Assembly (NCBI RefSeq): GCF_001039355.2
Contig: NW_019775860.1
Location: 1-64,000, forward strand
DNA length: 64,000 bases
Source: Lingula anatina
Lineage: Eukaryota; Brachiopoda; Lingulata; Lingulida; Lingulidae
Reading direction: 5' to 3'
In this document: positions 27,401-38,700 of the stretch, in pieces
How positions within the stretch are numbered: the first letter of the stretch is position 1
Layout of the letters: each line of letters starts with the position of its first letter
The notes under the pieces: model-generated
What the model saw: the letters and a program-made list of their open reading frames with translations, nothing else
The model's database searches: none
What the model was told of the DNA's origin: nothing
Program-made: the position numbers and the translations under genes

Positions 27401-27861
27401 TGCACAGATGTGTAAATGCCTAAGCTGACAGTACCTTCTCCTCTTTGGTCATATCTTAAGGTCAATGCATGTATAATTTGTCACACTTAATAAAAATGCT
27501 GCAATATACATGCATATTTTCAATGCTCTTTAATACTTTATAAAATTTTTAGCCGGTGTGCTACTAATTAATACTTCCGCAAACAACAAGGTCATTTTAA
27601 CGCTCCTCGTTTCATTTTTGTACAATGAAACGAACAGCCACTGCCCGACATATATTAGCAACTGTATATGAGTGCAAAAAAACGCCCTCCTTATCATTAA
27701 ATATAAGGTCAAGTCTTACGGCTGTAAGGGACATAAAACTTAATCTCAATGATGGCAACCCTTCGCCGCTGTCCGCCTGAGCTTCACATTACCTGCGATT
27801 TTTCATGCTGCTCTCTTTCAACTTCTAAGGTTCCTCTGGGTCGTGTAAATAGTTGAGCCAT
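10280..27861 (-). CDS. HIP1: Huntingtin-interacting protein 1 (HIP1/HIP1R family)
   Basis: Thirty coding exons: 27793-27861, 24545-24608, 22455-22597, 21741-21797, 21348-21428, 20979-21055, 20607-20668, 20190-20330, 19899-19956, 19648-19723, 19117-19254, 18510-18604, 17390-17462, 17031-17123, 16807-16885, 16386-16474, 16163-16231, 15873-16010, 15488-15668, 15076-15165, 14691-14777, 14440-14550, 14148-14213, 13738-13922, 13384-13473, 13100-13162, 12845-12945, 12410-12639, 10709-10884, 10280-10297. They sum to exactly 3000 nt (999 aa), close to the vertebrate length. The ANTH domain spans about 24-280 (KAIN..VPVKEKHAR, VLGTYHEKGA, WKFCHILHKILRDGH, QCRLAPLIQ). A linker (FDEVFGTNLGDFNF) and coiled coil (about 355-610) follow, then the I/LWEQ (THATCH) actin-binding domain (about 770-995: RWTEGLISAAKAVGWGANVLV, ELMVCSQEIAASTAQLV, DSQVRVLELESLL). 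The protein links PI(4,5)P2 membranes, clathrin and F-actin in endocytosis. The linker resembles HIP1 slightly more than HIP1R. Exon 3 has two in-frame acceptors 9 nt apart; I chose the one giving RTIVLGT. Confidence 0.95.
11051..11095. repeat. (CA)n microsatellite in a HIP1 intron
   Basis: About 22 CA units between HIP1 exons 28 and 29. Frames crossing it (THTHTH, VCVCVC) are artefacts. Confidence 0.95.
12156..12311. mobile_element. Fold-back MITE in a HIP1 intron
   Basis: The left arm starts CCAAGGGGTTTCTCACTA and the right arm ends TAGTGAGAATCCCCTTGG. The arms stay complementary almost to the centre (TGAAGCTGCTA against TAGCAGCTTCA), leaving a loop of about 20 nt. The whole 156-bp unit can form one long hairpin with a few mismatches. 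It has no coding capacity. I could not define a target-site duplication. Confidence 0.75.
14974..15012. repeat. (GT)n microsatellite ending in GC repeats
   Basis: About 18 GT units followed by GCGCGCG in the intron between HIP1 exons 20 and 21. Confidence 0.9.
21880..21930. repeat. (CA)n microsatellite in a HIP1 intron
   Basis: About 25 CA units upstream (in transcript sense) of HIP1 exon 4. Non-coding. Confidence 0.95.
22598..24544 (-). other. HIP1 intron 2; nothing else seen
   Basis: AT-rich intron of about 1.95 kb with a long T run at about 24450-24478. I see no exon, RNA gene or transposon in it. Confidence 0.6.
25084..25221 (-). CDS. HIP1: Probable alternative first coding exon of HIP1
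   Basis: A 138-nt frame starts with ATG (MLGAKSSGKRYKHVKILN...) and ends at AAG followed by the donor GTAAAT. It holds exactly 46 codons, so it joins in phase 0 to HIP1 exon 2 (24545-24608, VTSIHKAIN), just as the 23-codon exon 1 does. It has no splice acceptor requirement if transcription starts inside intron 1. The peptide is Lys-rich and acidic/basic mixed, consistent with a cytosolic N-terminus ahead of an ANTH domain. It would replace MAQLFTRPRGTLEVEREQ. Transcript evidence is needed; a chance frame remains possible. Confidence 0.55.
26771..27007 (-). mobile_element. Partial hAT-like repeat (third copy)
   Basis: Minus strand begins CAGGGGCGGATCCAGG, the same end as the element at 4103, and contains GGCGTGGGGTTCAAGGCCTG and AGAACTATGATTCAGCTAG. 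The distal end is missing. It includes a G run of about 17. It lies in the long first intron of HIP1. Confidence 0.65.
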
Positions 27862-28620
27862 GCCTTCCGGTCTTAATCTGTAGAAGCTGAAGTCACTGTA
27901 AACTATGCCATAAGATTTTGATTGTTTTGAGAAATGACTGTATATCTTGTCGACTCGCTAGTGGCACATCCACACAACAGTAGAGAGCCACCTCCAGACT
28001 GTGCTGACCTCTGTATGGCGTCTATGATACTAACTTTCTACATTGGTTTTTACGACAAAAAGCCACAAAGTTAATTGTTTGTTGAAACGCACTGCTTTTT
28101 AAAAGACCACTTATGCAATTCACCTAAATGAACACCAGGATGTGATAATTGATTTTGCGGAGTCGCTGTAAAATATATATTATACCTTACGACACAGTTA
28201 TGTAATTTTTTAAAGTTTAGTTTAACAACAATCAAGAAACAATGTTTGCGTTTCATGTGTGCAAAAAATATTTTAAATGTCCGAAATAATAATTTAAATT
28301 TTTAAGGAAAATAAGTCTTTAAATACTCACAAAGAATATAAGCTAATGTGTGACATATATGATATAACAAATCTAGGAATAAAAACGATGTAAACAAACT
28401 GTAATCCGCTGAAAAGTGGTGCAACTGATTGTGCAAGGTTTTTGACGGTATATTCGTATATAACAAGAAGGCGACAGGTCAAACTCTCAATATAGAAGTA
28501 CAGCTACTAGTATTAATTTTATTTAACTTTAATTGAGCCTTGAGTTTAACGAGTTTATTACTCACTGGATCAATCCTCATAAGTGGAAAAATGAAATACA
28601 GTAACCATACTAACAGTAAC
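27862..28620. promoter_or_regulatory. Shared upstream region of head-to-head HIP1 and TRPT1-LRR genes
   Basis: About 760 bp separate the start codons of two divergently transcribed genes. Sequence near 27730-27970 is less AT-rich than its surroundings and probably contains the HIP1 5'UTR and core promoter. No specific binding site stands out. Confidence 0.4.
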
Positions 28621-30704
28621 ATGGCGCTAGACCCACTCACCCGAGAACGCGTGGACAAGACGAAGCTGGGGAAACGTGTGGCATATCTGCTACGATATGG
28701 TGCGGAGAAAGAAGGAATTGAAGTAAAAGAAGGAGGTAAAAGAAGGTTTAATGTGATCTAGCTCACAGCTTCTCATATATTCGCTTCATTTTAGATATTA
28801 TTTCTGTTGAAAAAGTGCACTGTGGGTTACATAGATGTTGCTTAAAACCAATCAGACATTATGTGCCTTTATTTACAAAACATAGATACTTGTTTAAATA
28901 CATGTACTTGTTCATTTTTAGAAAACCTTGTAAACCTCTGTTTTGTTTGTATATATAACATTTTACCAATTATTATTAGGTTATGTTCCTTTATGTCAAC
29001 TTATGCAAGTTCCACTTATGAGACATCATACTGCAAAAGAAGTGCTGGAGGAAGTAGAGCAGTCTAAAGGTTCCAGGGGGTCCAAGAGATATGAATCAAA
29101 AGTAGAAGGAGAAGAGACTTATGTTAGAGCAAGGTACTTGAGAAGAATGGAAAGGGTAAGCATGTAAATACTGTAAAATATTTTACTGCTAATTCATAAA
29201 GCATTTTTGAAAGACATTGAATCTTATTTGATTTGATTTGATTTATTTATTTATTATTATTTTTTTTTTTTTGGAGGGGGGGGGATTTGTAGTGCATAAA
29301 GAATATTAATCTATTTTTTGTTGTTATTTTCAGAGTTCTTTTCATGAAGGGACCAAAGTAAAGAGATTATTAGATACCACTATGGATTTTATATGCCAAA
29401 ACCATGAAATGTATGACTTGCAAGATTTTCCAGATGAATATTTAATAGGGTACGACTATGGCTGGAAGTGTAAAGCTGATTGAAGACTACATTTAATATT
29501 TTTAAAAAGATGGCATATTTTAAGAATTCATCAGAAGAAAACCTAATACATACATGCATGCACATTTGTTATTTTACAATATTAGACCATCTTCAGATAT
29601 TAGCAGACAATATATTGGCTGGTAAATCCCAGTTATTTTTTACTAAAGCTATTGACAAACCAAACTCTATTTGTTCAGTGAAAACACATAAACTGTAGCA
29701 AGGGATTCTGTTTAACAATCAGTTTGCTTTTTAATTTATGAGTCATTTAATCTGTTTTATTTATTTATTTTTTTTTTTATTATTTTATTATATTTTATTT
29801 TATTAATTTTTTTGCAGGCAAATGATACACAAGCTGAAGAGAGAGAAAAAACTCAATTCCAAAGTTTTCCAAACATTATTATGCCCAGCTCTCACTCACC
29901 TGGACCTTCATGGAGTTTACGTCACAGAGAAAATAATGAATCACATTGCAAGAAACTGCTCAGGATTGACACATTTAAATCTCAAGGACTGTGGATATGT
30001 TATGACTGATCATTTAGCTCAACGGATATTTAAGGTAAAATATTGATTACAGGTGTTTCCTTGGGATTTGAGGTACAGGGAGTCTAAAATTTGTAATTTG
30101 GTCACTGATTTACTGGGATTCCAACCCAAGAAAGCCCAACCAACCAACCCAAAACTTTTTGGAAATATAGGAGTTTTTTTTTTGAGGTTGTTGAAAGTTC
30201 AAATGTCATCTGGATGGCTCTCTGGGAAAAATCTTGATTATAATATATTTGTTATGCACATGCATTGAATTTGTTTCATATGTTCTTCAAGACTTTTTAC
30301 AAATGCTTTATTGTATCACTGTCCTTTTCAGTGGAAATTTTGTGGCAGGAAATTTAATTGACCAAATTAAGTGATTAAGACTAATGTTATTAGTAATTAA
30401 GTCCTCATCATATCTGTCTTTTATTTTTCAGAAGTTATGTAACCTGGAAGTGCTCAATTTAGAGGGTTGTCGTCATCTAACAGATTCCACCATTATTCTG
30501 ATATCTAAACATCTCACGAATTTACAGCAGATCTACCTCACATATATGCCAAAGATTTCTGAAAAAGCTGTTTTCGAATTACTGGACATGTGCCCAAACC
30601 TACTCCATGTTGACATTTATGATAATAGAAATATAACTGAAGATGGACGATTAGAACTTGCAAAGATAATGAGTCTAAAGAATATAACTATAAATTTGAA
30701 ATAA
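28621..30704 (+). CDS. TRPT1/KptA-like N-lobe fused to leucine-rich repeats
   Basis: Five exons (28621-28735, 28980-29155, 29334-29449, 29818-30034, 30432-30704) join in frame to 298 aa. Residues about 15-92 align by eye with the N-terminal winged-helix lobe of RNA 2'-phosphotransferase: LGKRVAYLLRYGAEKEGI, GYVPLCQLMQVPLM, TAKEVLEEVEQS, KRYESK, YVRA. TRPT1/KptA has LLRHGA; here Tyr26 replaces the catalytic His, and the NAD-binding C-lobe is absent. The C-terminal half (about 150-298) has AMN1-type cysteine-rich LRRs (LTHLDLHG, LTHLNLKDCGYVMTD, LEVLNLEGCRHLTD, LLHVDIYDNRNITE). I infer a non-catalytic RNA- or protein-binding scaffold. The start at 28621 has A at -3 and G at +4; an in-frame ATG at 28591 would add 10 residues. 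AATAAA near 31050 may end the transcript. Confidence 0.8.
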
Positions 30705-32776
30705 TATTTATTTAGAGCAGGTGCTAATTTTGTTGTTTGTTTTTAAATGACTTGATCAATTTTAGACTGTTGTAAATTCTTACTACTGGTAACACCAGGT
30801 TATCAATGGATATATGGAAGAGACATTTGATGCATTTTCCATGTCTCAATACAGGGCTTGATTTTTGGCAGGAAAATATTTTCTTTAAAATCTGAAATTT
30901 ATACAGTCCTTTCACATGTATTCATGGAACTCTCATGAAAAAGATGTCAAGTGAAACATCAAGCTGTTGCTTTTTTGTATAGTCTATTGATAGATGTAGC
31001 CTTGTGACAATCTGACAAAAGTTGGCTGTTTTTTTGCAGTTGTGTCAAAATAAAATTGAAATGTCCATTGATAAAGCTATATCATTCCTGGATAATATAA
31101 TAATAAGGGGTTTTGATAAGTTTAAATATAATAGGCAAAATAGCATTTTCCCCTTTTCTCTTCTTTAAAATATTTATCTTAATATTGGAATTAGAATAAA
31201 TGCTTTTACAACAAAAATTCTCTTTTTTTTTTCACCAGTCAGCACGCTTAGAACTCAGAGTGGCCAAATGCCTATATCTTCAATTTAACTGCCTTATCAA
31301 TTGGCGTTTGTAGTGATTGATTTCCAATCTAGCTTTGCAACAAAATAAGAGATTATCCTGAAACTTGGCATGGTTCACAACTACCAAACTACTACTAAAC
31401 ACTGGCTATCAAGCCAAGGAGTTACAACAGTTGGAACTCCTTGATCAACCCGAGCATCAAATACTTTACAAAAGTTCCCAATAATACATACTATTGTATC
31501 TTATCATGTCTTTAACTGTTTACTTTGATAGCCCATGTTACTTGGTGTATTTTGTATACGAAGTCTTAAAAAGCTAGAGATCACCAGTTTCACTTTGTTG
31601 TCTATTACGAATAACTCAGATTACCTCGTTTTGCACTGTATTTTAGAATACTATTTCATACTGAAAGCGAGGTCATTTTGTAGAATATTGGTGCACATAT
31701 TTTGATGACGTCATTTGTTTAGCACCTTGCAAATCTGAAAGTGGCAACTTTCTACAGGGTAGCAACAGACGTAATTATAGCTATACATGCTTTATTCGAA
31801 CAACACACGATGTATGTGAGGGCCATGGTAGGTCTGTTTCAAGTATTCTAATTAGTTTAGTAATGCAGCATCCAGGGCTGTAAAAATGTCGCCCGAAAAG
31901 ATTAGAATCGGGTCACACAAACAGGTGCTTGCGTTGCAGTCTCCTCATTTCTAGAATGCAATGTAATGGAAGATATCTAGAGACAGGTTACCTGTCTGCT
32001 TTCTACCATCAAGCTGTTTTAGCAGTTACAACATAGATTGAAGGCTAACCTATTTAGTATTTTGTGACTAATAGGGCACTAGAACATTAGAGGGTTGAAA
32101 GTACATGTACATTGAGTAGTAGCACAATGTTCATGTGTTAGCACTCCTATTGATGATTTTGTCATCTACATTGTGCTTTCGTATGACTGCAAAGGACTAA
32201 AAAAGTATAAAATGAAGACCATTTTCTGTACCAGATCTTGACTTTCTTTGTCTTAAATGTGCCCATAAAATAGAAGGCCTAGGTGCTGAGCACTAAATGC
32301 ACACTAAAATTGCTGCATTCATCTATCTCTGACATATTTATCCCCTATTTATCTTAGCATAGGGCATATTTAATAGGAACATTTGTGACAAGCAGATATG
32401 TCATTACTCTATGCACACATTATATGAATGTAATTCTTGCCTTTGTATAAGAAAAAAAGTGAAATGTCCACACCAGCTCACCCATTCAGTGTAATTTTGG
32501 CTTAATTAGTAGTTGAAGCCTCTTGAGAGTAACTATGAGGGCCTCTGGAAGAGAGTGTAACATACTTTGGCAATGCTTTTCACAGTCAAAGGCCTCTGAA
32601 GTAAGAAGCGAAAAGGTGCTTTATGCCGACGTAAATGTTATGTACACAAGAATCGCTTGAGCTATAGCTGATAGTCTGAATACAGAATAAGCTTTTTTAG
32701 TTGACTCGCACCCTCAGAAACTATTTTTCTAATTAGTAAAACCAATATATGTGAATATTAACAGTTAAATTGAAGC
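30705..32776. other. Intergenic region with 3'UTR and a possible upstream promoter
   Basis: Begins with the 3'UTR of the TRPT1-LRR gene. A full CRE (TGACGTCA) lies at 31706-31713 and a perfect 17-bp palindrome (AGACAGGT, T, ACCTGTCT) at 31981-31997. Either could belong to the promoter of the STAND gene downstream. I see no coding exon. Confidence 0.4.
31706..31713. promoter_or_regulatory. Palindromic CRE (TGACGTCA)
   Basis: Exact consensus for CREB/ATF binding about 1 kb upstream of the STAND gene start codon. An octamer match can occur by chance, so function is unproven. Confidence 0.35.
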
Positions 32777-35700
32777 ATGGGAAGTGGCACCTCAAAGAAA
32801 TCAGCTCCAGTGAAGCAGCAGTCTCCACCTTCAGAGCAAACCCAGAATGGGCTAGTTTCTAGGAATACAGGTATTTTTCATGTAGAAATGATTTTTTGAA
32901 ATATTTTTTATTACCAGAAGCACTTATTTTTCATGTTTGTGCATATTGCTAAAAGGAACACCAGAAAAATTTTCATAATAATAATGTTAATAATAATATT
33001 TTCAGTTTATGATTATTAAAGTAATATATATATAATAATAATATAAATATTAGATTTAAACATTGAATCCATTGCGGTGTTTAGTAGACAATGCCTATGA
33101 ATAATGATTATATTCACAGCCTTTATACAAATACAATATGTTATTTATTTTCCTATTAGTACATGTAGAGGAGCATGTTGAAAGGGGACATGGCCAAACA
33201 GCAACTGATGGCCATGGGAAGACTCAACTAGTGGATGGAGAAACTGAATTAACAATTGAAGATATTGAGCATGCATGGAACAAAGTAGACGAAACTGCAA
33301 AAAAATCAGAAAATGACAAGTCTCCACACAGCAAAAAACTGGTATCTGGATGGAGAGAGATACGCATTTTTATTTCATCCACTTTTACTGACATGCAAGC
33401 AGAAAGAGATGTTCTGTTGAAGGAGGTAATTTTAATATAAGTTTTTTTATTTCACTGTTTTTGTATTATGTTTTTATATATATGTATAACTGTTTTAATT
33501 TTATTTTTCTAGGGGTAATAAATATAAAAAATTAAGGCCAATTTCTGTAGCATAGGATTATGAGGTTCCTTCCCCAAAGGTGATGCATGCCTCAATGTTG
33601 GATTTGCAAAATTTGTTAAACATTTTTAGGTGTTCCCAGAGTTGCGTGAATGGTGTCAGGAGCGTAAACTTGACCTGATAGATATTGACTTGAGATGGGT
33701 AAGAATGTAAATTAACACAACACATAACTAGAGAATTAGGGAACATTTAGATTTATGATAAAAGAAACCTCAAGTAGCTAATGGAATTTATCTTTATATA
33801 AGATCACAACTCCTTTGAATTTTGTCTTGAATACATGCTATTTGCATGTAATATATTTGACACAAAGTAATATTTAATGGACATTTCAACATTACATGGT
33901 TATGAAATTATTTCATTTTATTTTAGGGTGTGCCAAAGGGTGCATCATCTGAAGAAATACTTAAAGCCTGCCTTGGAGAAATTGACCGCTGCTATGATAT
34001 GAATGACATGCCTTACTTTATAAATATGACAGGGTATGTACTCATAGCCAACCATGTTTAATCTCTGTAAACTGCTATGTATTTATTAATTCAATTTAAA
34101 TCATAACAAAATAATGTGATGATATTAGTAAAGTGATAGTTCTGCCACATTTTTTCTTTTGTGTGAAATTTATTCCTATTCATGCCATAATTGCATGTGA
34201 TACTTTTAGGCACAAAATAGGTTGGATTCCAGATATGGAAGAAGTCCCAGAGCACCTGGTGGACGAATATGAATGGATATTCAAATTGTCTGTAACAGAG
34301 ATGGAAATTGTTCACGGTGCATACAGGAAAAAGAATCCAAATGGTAAGAGTACATTTATGAGTTGCATACATGCATGTATATACACTGTTACTGTGTCTG
34401 AAGAGATTATGATGAAACGTAAATATGTTTAGCAAACATGTTCATAAGCTTGTATCATTTAATATAAGTAATATGCCTGAGCAAAAGCATTATAAATGCC
34501 ACATAGATACTGTAACTAGTAGCTTTATGTGATGTGCAACTTTCCTTACAATGGAAATGAATGGGCATCATTAATTTAGCAAATTACAAATTATGAAAAT
34601 TGAACGGAGTTGTATAATTCATGTATTTACTTTTGAAATATTAAACTTAACCCCATAGGATCCGGTTAATGCTGACCCACTAAGTTCTGCTGTGCCCAAT
34701 TAATTCTGTGAGCTAGCCTTGAAAAGCCGGGTCACCTCAGTAAATTGGCCATAATTTATTTGTTTGCCTTTATTACCCATACAAAGTATACATTTTTAAA
34801 AAGCCAATATTTTCAGCTAAATGAAAATAGAATTACATTTAAATTCAACATGCAGTATCAAGAGTTATGGCCAGTTAAAAAACTACATTTTCACTTGGTA
34901 ATGGGTGAAATAAAACAAAGTTGATTTATCTTATGCACATTAATTTTTTATTTCTCCATACATTTGCCAGAAATTTCACAGAGATGATGTCAATAATAGT
35001 AACTTTCAATCCTGGAAATTTCAGCAAGTTACCTCCATTAATTTCTAAGTTATGCTCGTTTTGCTATCAGGTATACTTGAGCCAGCTTTTCAGCTCACCT
35101 GAACATCGTAACCAGAGCTGAATAGAAGTCAAATTTTAACAACATCTATGACAAAAACATCTATAAAACTTATATCATAAATAAAGGAATATCAATGCCA
35201 TTGTCTATATCACTGTCCCTCGAAAACACCTTATCAGTGTCGTAGTTTTCAGTCATTTCAATAACAGTATCCATTCGCAGGCCCCTTCCGTAGTGAGAAG
35301 TCGCCATTTTGTTTTTACTCTCTCCCGCTAAGTCTAGAAAATCGCTGATTTCTCGCTCATATATATTTCTATTGTCCTTTATATCACAAATAAATGAATA
35401 ACATCGTCACTGTCTATGTCACTGACACACAAAAACTTCTCATCAAAGTCCGGGTTTTCAATCATTTTAATAACAGTATCCCTTTGCAGGTCCCTACCGT
35501 AGCGAGGAGCCGCCATATTGATTTTACTTTCTCCAACAAAGTCTTGAAAATCGCCGTTTTCTCGCTCATATATATTTCTATCGCCTTTAAAAATGGTGAC
35601 AGTGAGAGACAAGAAACATGCCCGAATGTTAAACTTTATATCATTTCATGACTCACGACACAAAAGAGTACAGAAGCCAATCTTTCCAAGATATGCACAT

Positions 35701-38700
35701 ATGCGGTTCTTGGCTTTTGGGGTAAGCGATAATTGAACCGCACATATGCAGTGACGGGCTCTATGGGGTTAAATGTTAAATAGCTTGTGTGTTTTGAGAC
35801 TATTGTTTCACTTTTTCTCGTAGCCCTTTTCCTAGTGAGAGAGGATCCGATTTATGAAGCTCATATGTCAGGGAAAGAACTGGGCAGATTCAAAGAAGTC
35901 AACAACAATAGACCAGTAAAAAGGGAAAAACTGTTGAAAATGTTACAGAGGCAGTTCCCTGTATGTATGATATTGTATTTTTATGAACAGGTGTAGTAAT
36001 TGTTCAGTCAGTATAGGAATATGTACAGGCATTACACAAATCATACATGGCAAATCCAAATGTGACCTTGATTTTAACCTTTGACCTACCTGTTATGGTG
36101 AAATACACTCATACATATTCCTGTATCATTTTGCCAGTCATCATGTTTAAATTGATAAAGGTTGTCAAATGTACCAAATATTTGTCTTCTTTTATTCTTG
36201 GCATTTTATCTATGACATATAACATAACTTATAATTTAAGACAAGTTGTATATTTTGCAGACTTTTGTTTGGTTTTAACTGTCTGTACACTGCCGATGTT
36301 TATTCTAGATTCTCTCTATCTGTGATTTTGTCAGAAATTACAGTCTTGGCCTTGAAATAATAATTTTGTTTTTGTACAATTGCCCGAGCAGGAAACTATT
36401 ATGTCATACAAGTGCTACCTGTTATCTGGTAAAAATGGACTAGAGATTCAAGTGGATAATTTCTTCAAAGATGCTGTAAGTTACCTTGAAGAAAGTATTT
36501 GACATAAATATATTTGCTGCTTACCATTAAAGATTTGAATATAATTTTAGAGGCTGTTATTCATTAAATGAAATATCCAATATCAGCAGTCACCTACAGC
36601 AGCAAAAATTAAAAGGATAAAGTGGAGTATTTTAAGTTGAACATTAAAAGTATCTAGATCATGTTTTAAGATTAAAGAATCCTAGATTAATGTAATTTTT
36701 TTTCACTTTCTAATTTTTATTTTCCTCCTTTCATCTTGGTTGTTGTTTTTTATTGTGTAGGTCATGAAGTTTTTTAAGAAACGCATTGATGAACACTACC
36801 CTCTGAATAGAGGTGCTGATGTTAGTCCTTTAGCCAGGGTGCGAGAAACCCATGAGGCATTTATGGAAACAAAGAGTGAATATGTGCTGGGGCGTGATAG
36901 TATAATCAAGCAGGTAGATTTATTTCTCACAAAGCATTTTGGAAAGAATGCATTATTTTGTAATTTGGGTTATTTTGATAATGGAGCTAATTATTATTAT
37001 TTTCTATCAAATTAGAACTGAAAAAGTAGATGATGTAAAAGCTAATTTTTGCAAGCTTAGTACATAATAAGACAATACTATGCATTTGTTTTATTTTCTG
37101 AAAGATGAGATGTAAAACTGACAAACATTGCTCGATTCAAGGTACATCTTATCACAATTAAGAACATGTTAATTTACATTGGCAGATCCTTGATTATGTG
37201 AGAACTGATGGTGTCAGTGCACCTCTAGTTGTCGTTGGTCCAGCAGGTATGGGGAAGTCTTCAGTGATGGCCAAGGCAGCCCAGGAGCTCAGTTTTGAAG
37301 CAGAGAAAACGGAACAGTCTGACAATGTTCAGCAGAAACTGAAGAGGTGGGTGGGTTTAAATATAGTCAAATTGCTATGGTTGTTGCTTAATGTTCAAAG
37401 TTATGCATATGAAACTATCCCAATTTCATATTATTTATTTTTTTAAAGCTACCTATATTTACCTAATTCAGCTCTTAAAGAACATTTATAATGCCCATTA
37501 TATGCAAGTTCTTTATGTCTATATTTCCTTCTGAAATGTCTGGAATAAATTATTATTATATTGCAGCAAATCTGGTGAAGATATTGCCCTGTTTTATCAC
37601 TTTGTTGGAGCGGTGCCTGACTCAACAGATCTGTTGTTGCTAATAGAGAGACTCTTGGCAGAATTGGGGATAACACCAGTAAGTTTTTCTGTTATTTAAT
37701 TGAAGTGACTGGAAATAAATGGTTCCATTTTAGTGTTGTCATCCACTCTGCACCTTATCACTTCTGCCTACTGGTCACAGTTATGAGTCATATGGTGAAT
37801 TCTTCAGATAATAGATATTTAATCTATAACAACGGACTGCTTTTATTTTTGCCCAACTCATATGAGACTTTACGACTGATTGATTAATAGTTTAAACCAA
37901 CCAGATATTAATCAATCTACATATTGTGTTTGTTATTGATGTATTTGGTGAACCTCCTTCTACTCTAAATATAAAAAATATTAAAATCATTCTGTACTTT
38001 CAGGATAATGATGCAATGAAGGACCTGGATTCAGCTTGTAATATGTGCAGAAGTATTCTGGCAAGCCCAGACACTAAACCGGCTGTCATATTCATTGATG
38101 CTGTCAACCAGGTCAGAACATTTGTTTTGTGTAAATGATTAAGCTTTGAAAATTCCCATAAGTCATATTCTGTGCCAATATATCCTTATCTTTTCCTATT
38201 TAAACCTTTAATATGATAAATTCCCACAAATGAAAGTACTGCATGTGGCTATTCCCTTCTGGGATGTAGAGGAAGACAGTGCAGACAAAGTGACTTGCCA
38301 TTCATTTAGAAGTAAGTCATTCACACGTTGAGCAATGATTCATGAGTTGAGCAATTATTCATGAATAAGAGAAATTTGTGTGTTTTTTCCAAAGAAATTT
38401 GATTTGGGTGGAAAATCTTGGATATATTTTATGTAAAAGTTTGATACATGTTGTTCAGATTCTGGGCTATTGTCCTTTTGAAAAAAGAGCTGTGAAAGAA
38501 TATTTCATATTGAATGATAAAATAACAGATATTTTTCTTTATATTTTAGTTAACAATATGCCCTCCTGCCTTGAACATGGACTTCCTCCCTGGAATGCTG
38601 TCCCCTAATGTGAAATGTGTTGTTTCTGTGACTGAAGACTCTCCTCACCTCCAGTCACTCAGGAAGATGGGGACACAGATGAAGGAGATTAAAGTGACTC

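Larger units (their letters stand above)
34651..35768. mobile_element. piggyBac-like element flanked by TTAA in intron 5 of the STAND gene
   Basis: TTAA at 34647-34650 and 35769-35772 brackets a 1118-bp unit starting CCCCATAGGATCCGG and ending GGGCTCTATGGGG, that is, short terminal inverted repeats CCCCATAG. TTAA targets and C/G-rich ends are hallmarks of piggyBac transposons. The interior holds two tandem ~209-bp units (about 35165-35375 and 35375-35585), each with a 45-aa minus-strand frame. There is no full transposase, so it is non-autonomous. Confidence 0.65.

Noticed and set aside
28861-29067. Plus-strand frame overlapping exon 2 of the TRPT1-LRR gene
   Set aside because: Wrong frame relative to the exon whose peptide aligns with the TRPT1 N-lobe.
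29480-29698. 72-aa frame in an intron of the TRPT1-LRR gene
   Set aside because: No splice sites in a compatible phase and no recognisable sequence; AT-rich intron composition.
31417-31441. Small hairpin GGAGTT...AACTCC
   Set aside because: Short inverted repeat with spaced mismatches; lengths like this are common by chance and nothing nearby supports a function.
34091-34435. 114-aa minus-strand frame over STAND exon 5
   Set aside because: Antisense to a coding exon with good splice sites; no independent motif.
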